Shown piece after piece: positions 1 through 5,610 of a stretch of DNA of 6,598 nt. The notes beneath the pieces are model-generated. The model was not told the DNA's origin, ran no database searches, and saw only the letters and a list, made by a program, of their open reading frames with translations. The stretch comes from Chitinivibrionia bacterium. Its GTDB lineage: Bacteria; Krumholzibacteriota; Krumholzibacteriia; WVZY01. Location of the stretch: NCBI GenBank assembly GCA_016208665.1, contig JACQXT010000044.1:1-6598 (forward strand), written 5' to 3'. How positions within the stretch are numbered: the first letter of the stretch is position 1; the number at the start of each line of letters is the position of its first letter. The position numbers and the translations under genes were made by a program.

Positions 1-1301
1 ACACCGGCGTGAAGGTTCCCGGAGCCGATGGCGACGCGGGGCGCTTCCTTCAGCGCTATGAGTTCCTCACATCGAAGGACATGCGTGACAAGTGGATCGG
101 TTGGCGCAACGCGCGGATCCTCGACTACCATCTGCGCATCCGCGACCGCATCCGCGGCGACGCGCGTCCTGAATTGTTCTTCGGCATCTGCGGCGATTTC
201 CGCTGCGACCCCTGCTACGACCAGCCCGCCTCGATCACGCGGCGCGCCCTCGAGTGCGGCGTGGACCTCGCGAAGTTGAAGAGCGTCGACGGACTCGCGA
301 TGATCGCCAACGGCCGCTATGGGTTCCGTAATCTCGGCGTGGACGACCAGAAGATCTACGACGACTTTCTCGACCCGGAGAACGTCGGTGCCGGCATGGG
401 CGTGGTCCGCGCCTTCGCCGCGTACATGGTCTATCATGAGCTCGCGACGTTCTGGCCGGCGGAGAAACTCGGCATCGTGGTGGGGAAGGATCCGATCCCC
501 TACTATTGCTCGGCGGCGATCGCCTCCGGGCGCGACAGTCTCGAAAAGTTCGCCGTGGTCCTCGCCGAGCAGGACAGCGCCTTCCTGCGCGACGGCGGCA
601 ACACCGACATCTATGGCGACCCCGAGATATGGAATCCCTGGTTCGCCGAGTTCCGTGCGCTGCCCGCCGTACCCTTCGACGCGGTGCCGTCCGCCCGCGA
701 TCCCGTCGCCGTCTGGCAGAAGAGGGTTCAGGGTTCAGGAAGCAGGGCTCAGGGAGCGGATGCCAAACCTGAACCCCGAAACCCGAACACTGACGCCTTC
801 TTTTTCTATGCGGTCAACCGCGAGCAGTTTCCCGTCCGAATCGAGATCAAGCTGGCGGGAGCCACCCAGGTCGTCAGACTTGGCACCGGCGAGAAACTCG
901 CGTTGAAGGATGGTGTTCTCGCGCTTGACCTCGCGCCGTACGAGTTGCGCTCGTTCCGGACCGAGGCCGGCGCGTCGATCGCGTCGACGTCGACGATTGT
1001 CCCCCCGGAGCGGGTCTCGTATGTCAAGAACCGCATCGCGTTCGCGCAGCACCTCGCCGCCGCGCTCGCCGGGGCGCGCCAGGGCGACGCCTCCGCTGCC
1101 GACCGCGACGGCTTCGCGCCGCCTGGGACGCCTTCGCCAAGGGATGGCTGTGGCGGGCCAGGACTGCGCTTTCGATGGCTCCCGCTCTGCGCGTGTACGA
1201 GAACCTCGCACGGATGCCGGAAGGTCAGGTCGTCACCAAGTTCCCCGGCCTGCTGCAGGAACGCCCCCGCGAGGGACATTGGATACCCAAGCGCCCGGTG
1301 A
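1..1301 (+). CDS. Glycoside hydrolase-like TIM-barrel protein, 5'-partial, upstream frame of a split gene
   Basis: The frame is open from the first full codon (nt 3), so the true start is outside the window; the GTG at 9 is simply the first possible start codon inside it. About nt 60-660 reads like the C-terminal half of a TIM-barrel glycoside hydrolase: a helix rich in Arg (KWIGWRNARILDYH, then RIRDRIR), then a stretch ending DGGNTDIYGDPEIWNPW and FAEFRALP. A low-complexity linker follows (721-790, see the repeat entry), then a beta domain from 798 (FFFYAVNRE) to about 965 (LDLAPYELRSF), typical of the C-terminal beta domain of such enzymes. After about 1115 the frame becomes Pro/Arg/Cys-rich and stops looking like protein, while the frame entered at 1103 takes over. 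The real product therefore probably continues in the next entry, and the last 60 or so codons here are not genuine. The exact GH family is not recognised, and the catalytic residues are not visible or lie upstream. Confidence 0.72.
   Translation, partial: TGVKVPGADGDAGRFLQRYEFLTSKDMRDKWIGWRNARILDYHLRIRDRIRGDARPELFFGICGDFRCDPCYDQPASITRRALECGVDLAKLKSVDGLAMIANGRYGFRNLGVDDQKIYDDFLDPENVGAGMGVVRAFAAYMVYHELATFWPAEKLGIVVGKDPIPYYCSAAIASGRDSLEKFAVVLAEQDSAFLRDGGNTDIYGDPEIWNPWFAEFRALPAVPFDAVPSARDPVAVWQKRVQGSGSRAQGADAKPEPRNPNTDAFFFYAVNREQFPVRIEIKLAGATQVVRLGTGEKLALKDGVLALDLAPYELRSFRTEAGASIASTSTIVPPERVSYVKNRIAFAQHLAAALAGARQGDASAADRDGFAPPGTPSPRDGCGGPGLRFRWLPLCACTRTSHGCRKVRSSPSSPACCRNAPARDIGYPSAR
724..790. 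repeat. Heptad-periodic inverted repeat inserted in frame inside the glycoside hydrolase gene
   Basis: The left half consists of 7-bp units: gggttca (724), gggttca (731), ggaagca (738) and gggctca (745). The right half has the complementary units tgaaccc (770), cgaaacc (777) and cgaacac (784). Bases 731-739 pair perfectly with 768-776, and pairing extends through 727-729/778-780 and, after a one-base bulge, 724-726/782-784, leaving a loop of about 28 nt. The segment is translated as a low-complexity Gly/Ser/Gln then Pro/Asn linker (VQGSGSRAQG...PEPRNPN) between the barrel and the beta domain, and the frame is the same on both sides. It looks like a small interspersed repeat tolerated in a linker. 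No target-site duplication was found. Confidence 0.7.
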
Positions 1302-2242
1302 TAAAAGCGGACGAACTGGCGAAGCTGGTTCCGGTTGGCTCAAAGGCCGTCCTCAAACCGTCGATCGAAATAAACAAGGAATGGGGCGGCGCGCAGCTGC
1401 TGATGGCGGACGCTGGCGCGCTTGAGCTCTCGCTCGACATTCCGGCCGACGGTCCCTATATACTACGGATAGGACATGCCGCGCCATCGTTGGGCGTCAC
1501 CGTGGCCTCGCTGGACGGGAAAAGCCTGCCCACGCCGTTGGAGACGGCCGCCGCCGGCGCGACGGAGACGTTCGCGTTCCCCGCGCTGCAGCTCAAGGCC
1601 GGCAAGGCGACGCTGTTGCTGCGACGCGACGGTCTGTTCGGCGTCTACGCCCTGCAGTTGTTGCCGCGGCTCAAGCCGTTGCCGAATCTGGTCTGGTCGG
1701 TCGCCGGTCCGTTCCCGGGATTCTGGGGGACGCACATGGCCGGCCGCACTGACGACGCGGCGGGGCTGCGCAAGAGTTTCGAGACCGTGTACGGACCTGA
1801 GGAGAAGGTGGACCTGGCGGCGGTGTACAAAACCGCGGACGGCAGGGAGGTGCGCTGGAAGCAAAAGGCCGACGCCTCCCTCTGCACGCTTGACGACCTT
1901 GTGGTCAGCATGCCAATACGGACGGGATCGACGGGTGCCGACATCAACTTCGCCGTCACCTACATCACTTCGGACGTCGACCGCACCGCGCAGTTCCATC
2001 TCGGTGTCGACTGGTGGGGCGTGGCGTGGCTGAACGGCGAGCGGCTCACCACCGCCATCGATCCGAAGACCAAGGAGGGCGGCGGCGGTGCGGACTTCAC
2101 TACTCATTATCCGACCCCCACCGTCCTGAAGTTGAAGAAGGGCGTCAACATCCTGCTGGTGAAAGAGAATGGCGGATCGCTTGGCTCGGCGATGGCGGGA
2201 TACATCACCGACGATCCGGGGTTGGTTTGCGCGGCGAAATGA
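1175..2242 (+). CDS. C-terminal beta-sandwich modules of the same glycoside hydrolase-like protein, downstream frame
   Basis: This frame is protein-like from about 1109, upstream of the first ATG (1175): the run RLRAAWDAFAKGWLWRA precedes SMAPALRVYENL. No Shine-Dalgarno sequence precedes 1175, so it is more likely the continuation of the gene above after a single-base frame break than a separate gene. Two beta-sandwich regions can be seen. The first, about nt 1360-1670, contains LELSLDIPADGPYILRIG and later LKAGKATLLLRRDG, a pattern like non-catalytic carbohydrate-binding or jelly-roll domains. The second, about 1690-2215, begins VWSVAGPFPGFWG and ends with WWGVAWLNGERL and LKKGVNILLVKENGG. 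The WLNGE plus LKKGxNxLLVK pair is typical of galactose-binding-like accessory domains in large polysaccharide-degrading proteins. The role is probably substrate attachment. The stop (TGA 2240-2242) lies 54 bp before the next gene, so co-transcription is plausible. A stand-alone protein starting at 1175 is possible but less likely. Confidence 0.72.
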   Translation: MAPALRVYENLARMPEGQVVTKFPGLLQERPREGHWIPKRPVIKADELAKLVPVGSKAVLKPSIEINKEWGGAQLLMADAGALELSLDIPADGPYILRIGHAAPSLGVTVASLDGKSLPTPLETAAAGATETFAFPALQLKAGKATLLLRRDGLFGVYALQLLPRLKPLPNLVWSVAGPFPGFWGTHMAGRTDDAAGLRKSFETVYGPEEKVDLAAVYKTADGREVRWKQKADASLCTLDDLVVSMPIRTGSTGADINFAVTYITSDVDRTAQFHLGVDWWGVAWLNGERLTTAIDPKTKEGGGGADFTTHYPTPTVLKLKKGVNILLVKENGGSLGSAMAGYITDDPGLVCAAK

Positions 2243-2282
2243 GACGAGTGGGAGTGCGTGGTGCGCGAGTTTTGGAAACCGT

Positions 2283-2288
2283 AGGAGG
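2283..2288 (+). promoter_or_regulatory. Ribosome binding site of the prepilin-type gene
   Basis: AGGAGG lies 8 nt before the ATG at 2297. This near-perfect Shine-Dalgarno sequence decides the start in favour of 2297 over the in-frame ATG at 2327, which has only a weak GGTGG upstream. Confidence 0.8.
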
Positions 2289-2296
2289 ATGGTGCG

Positions 2297-3058
2297 ATGC
2301 ATACCAGATCCGGTGGTCGACGGTTCATGCACGATCAGAGGTTCACACTCATCGAGTTGCTGGTGGTCATCGCCATCATCGCGATCCTCGCGTCGCTGCT
2401 GCTGCCGGCGTTGAACAACGCACGCGAGTTCGCCAAGCAGACGGACTGCGCCAACAAGCTCAAGCAGATCGGCACCGGACAGTTCATGTACAACAATGAC
2501 TATGACGCCTACATCGCCGACCGCTCGCCAGTTCCTCTGCCGTATTCGCAGGCGGGGGTTCCGGATTATGTGAAGATCGCCGAGTATCTGGGGTTCGATC
2601 CGGCGCAAAGCTGCAAGCCGTGCGATAATAAGCCCGCCGGCAAGTTTTTCGTGTGCCCGAAGAATCCGAAAGGGATTTTCTTCGGCAACGCCCCCTCATG
2701 GCCGATGAACGCCCACGCCAGCGACAACTACGACACGCCGACCAAGCCGCTGCGGATCACCCAGTTCAACTGCCCTTCCGCGAAGGTGTACCGGATGGAC
2801 GGGTGCGACTCGGGGCAGCTCAGGCTGAAATGGACCGAGTTCTACCACAATCCTTCCGGCGGCAACATATCACTCCGGCATGGCGGCAAGGAGATTTACT
2901 TCAGCGCCGGCAGCCAGCAGTGGGTGGACGGCAAGACGAACACGATTTTCTTCGATGGCCACGTGCAGGCGCTGACAGACGGATTCTTCCCACAAGTGCA
3001 GGACAACACTGCCGCGGGTAAATGGTTGTTCCCCGCGACCGATCCTCCGGCCTTGTGA
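2297..3058 (+). CDS. Prepilin-type N-terminal cleavage/methylation (pseudopilin-like) protein
   Basis: A 253-residue protein with a class III (type IV pilin/type II secretion) signal. There is a 15-residue basic leader, then [25 protein letters not shown] from F16, with the conserved Glu at position 5 of the mature protein (E20) and a long hydrophobic helix. The residue before the predicted cleavage site is Arg rather than the classical Gly, as is common in PVC-group members of this family. The C-terminal half contains RHGGK (H195) and FFDGHV (D220-G221), the two halves of the H-X9-DG signature. Here about 24 residues separate them instead of nine, so an extra loop (around [12 protein letters not shown]) seems to be inserted. 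Several Cys residues (in [31 protein letters not shown]) may form disulfides outside the membrane. The protein would be processed by prepilin peptidase and sit in the inner membrane or a fibre. Its exact job is unknown; it is inferred to be an accessory of the surrounding glycan-degrading enzymes. It is the only gene in the window with no sign of disruption. Confidence 0.92.
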   Translation: MHTRSGGRRFMHDQRFTLIELLVVIAIIAILASLLLPALNNAREFAKQTDCANKLKQIGTGQFMYNNDYDAYIADRSPVPLPYSQAGVPDYVKIAEYLGFDPAQSCKPCDNKPAGKFFVCPKNPKGIFFGNAPSWPMNAHASDNYDTPTKPLRITQFNCPSAKVYRMDGCDSGQLRLKWTEFYHNPSGGNISLRHGGKEIYFSAGSQQWVDGKTNTIFFDGHVQALTDGFFPQVQDNTAAGKWLFPATDPPAL

Positions 3059-3071
3059 GCCGAGTTCCATG

Positions 3072-3085
3072 CTCGCTAAGGCGAG
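3072..3085 (+). other. Small hairpin after the pseudopilin gene (weak terminator candidate)
   Basis: ctcgc (3072-3076), loop taag, gcgag (3081-3085) form a perfect 5-bp stem 14 nt after the stop at 3056-3058. No T-run follows, so Rho-independent termination is doubtful. The rest of the gap up to 3164 shows no clear signal. Confidence 0.25.
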
Positions 3086-3166
3086 GATATTGAAATAAAG
3101 CCGATAACGGGGTATTGGTGAGAGTCGATCGGAGGGGGGCATTGTCCATCTTTGACAGGAAGGATT

Positions 3167-3171
3167 GGAGG
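3167..3171 (+). promoter_or_regulatory. Ribosome binding site of the GH36-like gene
   Basis: GGAGG is spaced 5 nt from the ATG at 3177. This favours 3177 over the in-frame TTG at 3165, which overlaps the site itself. Confidence 0.7.
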
Positions 3172-3176
3172 CTCGC

Positions 3177-4112
3177 ATGAAGATCGCGTATGCCAACGGT
3201 TTGACGACGATCAGTTTCTTCGACTACCGCGTGGAGGTGGGCAAGGAGCGTTTCGCCCTGTTCGATCCGCGCTCGGGCCATCTGCTGTTCGAGACGAAGA
3301 GCGCGCTGCTGTATCGGCCAGAGTTCCATGGTGCGCCGACGGAGTGGCATACGAGCGAGCTCCGCGTCGAGCCCGCGGCCGAGGGCGCGGCCCATGTGAC
3401 GGCGGTGGGAACGCCATCCAGCGGGACCGCGGGGCCGCTGACCGTCGAGATCCTGTGCTATCCCGACCACATTGAACTATCGGCTTCCGTCTCCACCACC
3501 CGGTCGGTCAAGGTCGCGCGCTGGAACCTTCTGGAGCCCGGCACCCATCTCAACCTCTTTCATCTTCACCACTGGAGGAACCGTCACGGCAACACCGCCA
3601 CCTTCGAGACGCATAATCTGCTCCTTGGCGGAAAAAAAGCTGAGGAGTTGGCGTCGCCGGGCTTCCCGGCGGAGATCGTCGAGCAATGGACGAAAAACAC
3701 CCGCGTGACCACCTACTCGTATGACTGGCTCCCGCTGGCGCCGTCGCCAAGGCACCGCGGCTTTACCTCTGGCTCGACCACAACGGCGAGGTGTGGGACA
3801 GTGTCGACCACTATGTTCGCATGTTGGAGGAGGACAAGGAGATTCCGCGGCGCTCCCTGCGGACGGTTCCCCACTGGTGGCTCCTCCCGGCCTACTGCAC
3901 GTGGAACGACCAAGGCTACCTCAGTGGCAATTCCGCCTACTACAACTTTCCCGGCGACAGTTTCACCGGCAAGAACCCGGTCGAGGCGTTCGACGCCACC
4001 ATGCTCTCCCATCTGCTCGACGTCATCGAGCGCGAGAAGTTTCTGTTCGGCAGCGTCATCATCGACGACGGATGGCAGACGACCCGCGGCGACTGGACGC
4101 CACATCCGATGA
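3177..4112 (+). CDS. GH36-like alpha-galactosidase, N-terminal beta domain, upstream frame of a split gene
   Basis: From ATG 3177 (MKIAYANGLTTISFFDYRVEV) the first 185 residues or so look like the N-terminal beta-supersandwich of GH36-type enzymes: alternating strands (RFALFDPRSGHLLFETKS), then HIELSASVSTTRSVKVARWN and LNLFHLHHWRNRHGN. Protein-like sequence continues to YSYDWLPLA at about 3740. Beyond this the frame turns into Ser/Thr/Arg-rich shadow sequence up to its stop at 4112, while the other frame carries the true continuation (KAPRLYLWLDHNGEVWDSV, from 3749). Only about nt 3177-3745 of this entry is genuine; the tail is out of frame. No signal peptide is seen, so the enzyme may be cytoplasmic. 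It lies 118 bp after the pseudopilin gene on the same strand. Confidence 0.75.
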   Translation: MKIAYANGLTTISFFDYRVEVGKERFALFDPRSGHLLFETKSALLYRPEFHGAPTEWHTSELRVEPAAEGAAHVTAVGTPSSGTAGPLTVEILCYPDHIELSASVSTTRSVKVARWNLLEPGTHLNLFHLHHWRNRHGNTATFETHNLLLGGKKAEELASPGFPAEIVEQWTKNTRVTTYSYDWLPLAPSPRHRGFTSGSTTTARCGTVSTTMFACWRRTRRFRGAPCGRFPTGGSSRPTARGTTKATSVAIPPTTTFPATVSPARTRSRRSTPPCSPICSTSSSARSFCSAASSSTTDGRRPAATGRHIR

Positions 4113-4825
4113 AGTTCCCCAGCCTCCGCGGCCAGATAGACCGTATCCACCATCTGGGGATGAAGGCCATTCTATGGATCGCCCCCTATGACTATCATCT
4201 CGGCGCCGAGATCCGCACCAGGACCGAGTGGCTCTGCGGCGGAGGGATCCTCGGCCGTCATGGCATGCCGCTGGTCGACTATTCCCATCCGAAGGTCCAA
4301 AGCGACTATCTCAAACCGCTCGTGCGGTATTGGTTCGGCGACGATGCGGACTGTCTGAACGCCGACGGGCTCAAACTCGATTTCATGGCCGACAAAATCC
4401 ACCCGGTCTTTCCCGTCCACAACCACCGATGGCGCGGCGAGGAGTGCTTCATTCATCATCACATCAAACTCCTGTATGAAATGATGAAGGAGGTCAAACC
4501 CGACGCCCAGATGCTCGGCTGCGCGGCGCATCCCCACTTCACTGATTGCCAGGATCTCGTGCGCACGTACGACGTTCCCGCGAGCCAGCGGCAGCACGCC
4601 GACCGCGCGGTGATGATCCACCACTTCAATCCCGGCAATCTCGTCGCGCTGGACATGGGAGAGACGAAATCGCTCGCCGACGTCGAGGAGCATTTCGGCA
4701 TGGCGTTCCGCCACAACCTCCTCTACGAGTGCGGACGGATCGCCCCCGATCCGAAGACCGGCGAGTTCAGCCTCGGCCCCGAGTACGCCATGCTGTTGCG
4801 GCGCAAGCTTCCTGCGTGGGGGTAA
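3791..4825 (+). CDS. GH36-like (clan GH-D) alpha-galactosidase catalytic domain, downstream frame
   Basis: Continuation of the preceding gene; the frame is protein-like from about 3743, and the ATG at 3791 has no convincing ribosome binding site. It carries the hallmarks of a GH36/melibiase-type TIM barrel: IIDDGWQ (nt 4058-4078, about residue 295-301 of the rejoined protein), GMKAILWIAP (about 4157-4186), and DGLKLDF with the probable nucleophile Asp at nt 4379 (about residue 402). HFTDCQDLVRTYD follows at 4535-4573, where one of the Asp residues (about 457, 460 or 465) is the likely acid/base. The reaction would be retaining hydrolysis of alpha-galactosides or related alpha-linked sugars; actual specificity cannot be read from the sequence. 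The stop at 4823-4825 directly follows a run of five G, and the +1 frame beyond it stays protein-like to 4970 (see findings). A GH31-like enzyme is a weaker alternative. Confidence 0.82.
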   Translation: MWDSVDHYVRMLEEDKEIPRRSLRTVPHWWLLPAYCTWNDQGYLSGNSAYYNFPGDSFTGKNPVEAFDATMLSHLLDVIEREKFLFGSVIIDDGWQTTRGDWTPHPMKFPSLRGQIDRIHHLGMKAILWIAPYDYHLGAEIRTRTEWLCGGGILGRHGMPLVDYSHPKVQSDYLKPLVRYWFGDDADCLNADGLKLDFMADKIHPVFPVHNHRWRGEECFIHHHIKLLYEMMKEVKPDAQMLGCAAHPHFTDCQDLVRTYDVPASQRQHADRAVMIHHFNPGNLVALDMGETKSLADVEEHFGMAFRHNLLYECGRIAPDPKTGEFSLGPEYAMLLRRKLPAWG

Positions 4826-4970
4826 CAATCCGGAGTCTGTCGTCGCATGGCATGACGCATTCCCGATGCGTGCGGCCGAACCGACGGGCCATGAGGCGGG
4901 TGCCACAGACTACGATCATCGTATAAATCGCTTTTTTGTTCTTTGCCCCAAGGGGGGCTACGTCTCATAA
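4826..4970 (+). pseudogene. Probable C-terminal extension of the GH36-like enzyme, out of frame after a G-run
   Basis: If one G of the run 4818-4822 is dropped, the GH36-like reading continues as AWGNNPESVVAWHDAFPM, then RAAEPTGHEAGATDYDHRINRFF, to a TAA at 4968-4970. This is much more protein-like than random GC-rich sequence and gives a rejoined enzyme of about 597 residues. The last codons (CPKGGYVS) fall inside the left tip of the palindromic repeat, so the natural C-terminus may have been replaced by the element. It was not verified by alignment. Confidence 0.5.
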
Positions 4971-4971
4971 G

Positions 4972-5001
4972 CCCAGGGTTGCGCGAAAGCGCTACCCTGG
5001 G
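4972..5001 (+). repeat. Left GAAA-capped hairpin of the palindromic element
   Basis: 8-bp stem cccagggt/accctggg, a T-T mismatch, then a 4-bp gcgc stem closed by gaaa. In RNA this is a GNRA-type tetraloop, so the hairpin would be very stable. The flanking ataagccc (4967-4974) can also pair with gggcttat (5011-5018), offering an alternative fold. Confidence 0.75.
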
Positions 5002-5103
5002 GTTGCTTGGGGGCTTATTTCAACCCTGACGGGGTTGTGTAACGGTTGTACCCGTGTCATTTTAGACGCAACCCCGGTGGGGTTGAATCACGGATTGACT
5101 CTA

Positions 5104-5134
5104 CCCAGGGTAGGCGCGAGGCGCCAACCCTGGG
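5104..5134 (+). repeat. Right hairpin of the palindromic element
   Basis: The same 8-bp arms as the left hairpin, an A-A mismatch, then a 5-bp ggcgc/gcgcc stem with a gag loop. The outer arms are identical while the apical part differs, as expected of diverged copies kept for structure. Confidence 0.75.
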
Positions 5135-5176
5135 CTTTATTACACAGCCCCCTTGGGGCAGTAAATGCAGATAAAC

Positions 5177-5191
5177 TCCGGCGAGGCCGGA
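5177..5191 (+). other. Short perfect hairpin in the leader of the agarase-like gene
   Basis: tccggc (5177-5182), loop gag, gccgga (5186-5191): a perfect 6-bp stem with a 3-nt loop, 55 nt before the start codon. No T-run follows, so it is not a typical terminator. It could be a leader RNA structure or another short palindromic repeat unit. Confidence 0.45.
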
Positions 5192-5232
5192 TACGTGCGG
5201 AACGTTTCAAACAGCTTCACCAGATACCGTAT

Positions 5233-5238
5233 AAGGAG
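5233..5238 (+). promoter_or_regulatory. Ribosome binding site of the agarase-like gene
   Basis: AAGGAG lies 8 nt before the ATG at 5247. It supports this start over the in-frame ATG at 5280, which has no good site; the ATG at 5251 is in another frame. Confidence 0.7.
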
Positions 5239-5246
5239 TTTATAGC

Positions 5247-5603
5247 ATGCATGTTCTTCTTCGTGGAAATCGATTCGGCATGTGGCGCGCCGCGGTGGTG
5301 CTCTGCTTCCTGGGCGCCGGCGTGGCGGACGGCGGATCCATCAGCTTGAGCAACGAGGGGATCGTCATCGACAAGGGCGCCGATGGCAAACTCGAACTCA
5401 CCTATCCGGTGTTTGTGGAAGGGGAAAATAAGAACACCAAAATCATCGACACGTCTGTGACGGCGGGAAAGGCGATACTGAAGTACGAGGGCGGCGGTCA
5501 GGCGGAGATCGAGATCAAGGGAGACGAGATCCGTTTTGCGTTCTCAAACATTCCGGAACGGTTCGGCAAGTTCACCTGCTCGATGCAGATCAGCAACGAG
5601 TGA
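5247..5603 (+). CDS. Secreted beta-agarase-like enzyme, signal peptide and N-terminal beta domain (upstream frame)
   Basis: A 118-residue frame. Residues 1-14 are basic (Arg6, Arg9, Arg14), 15-26 are hydrophobic (AAVVLCFLGAGV), and a signal peptidase I site is plausible after GVA (A27), so the product should be exported. Residues 30-115 alternate like a beta-sandwich (LELTYPVFVEG, then AILKYEGGGQAEIEIKGDEIRFAFSN). The frame stops at TGA 5601-5603 after CSMQISNE. The +1 frame carries on at once with EKPVKPHLFQGNASGFALTS and leads into the catalytic region, so this is most likely the N-terminal part of one larger enzyme split by a frame break. A small stand-alone secreted protein is possible but less attractive. 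Confidence 0.75.
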   Translation: MHVLLRGNRFGMWRAAVVLCFLGAGVADGGSISLSNEGIVIDKGADGKLELTYPVFVEGENKNTKIIDTSVTAGKAILKYEGGGQAEIEIKGDEIRFAFSNIPERFGKFTCSMQISNE

Positions 5604-5610
5604 GAAGCCT

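Larger units (their letters stand above)
4944..5160. repeat. 217-bp composite palindromic repeat element
   Basis: The outer ends are inverted copies: tgccccaaggggggct (4944-4959) against agcccccttggggca (5146-5160), with one extra G on the left. Moving inward, two matching hairpins follow. The left has cccagggt/accctggg arms (4972-4979, 4994-5001) capped by gcgc-gaaa-gcgc; the right has the same 8-bp arms (5104-5111, 5127-5134) capped by ggcgc-gag-gcgcc. Next come two small hairpins, caaccc/gggttg (5021-5026, 5032-5037) and caacccc/ggggttg (5069-5075, 5079-5085), around a short centre. The whole is thus a palindrome of hairpins in mirror order. It fills most of the gap between the GH36-like and agarase-like genes and codes for nothing convincing. 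It resembles interspersed palindromic (REP/BIME- or MITE-like) units; a role as terminator or RNA processing site is possible. Confidence 0.85.

Noticed and set aside
1175..1177. ATG 1175 as the start of an independent gene
   Set aside because: There is no ribosome binding site, and protein-like sequence in the same frame extends upstream of it.
1463..2608. A 381-codon open frame on the minus strand
   Set aside because: It is a GC-driven shadow across two plus-strand genes, Arg/Gln-rich with no domain pattern and no ribosome binding site.
3090..3118. Possible promoter, TTGAAA with a 17-nt gap to TATTGG, before the GH36-like gene
   Set aside because: The -10 match is only three of six and nothing else supports it.
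4855..4871. Hairpin acgcat/atgcgt after the GH36-like stop as a terminator
   Set aside because: No T-run follows directly, and the region is better explained as coding in the shifted frame.
4972..5134. Repeated hairpins as a CRISPR array or attachment site
   Set aside because: There is no regular repeat-spacer spacing; the units are arranged as a mirror palindrome and no cas or integrase gene is present.
4936..5349. A 137-codon plus-strand open frame across the palindrome
   Set aside because: It translates the repeat hairpins and then runs out of frame into the signal-peptide gene; such repeat-derived reading frames are common artefacts.
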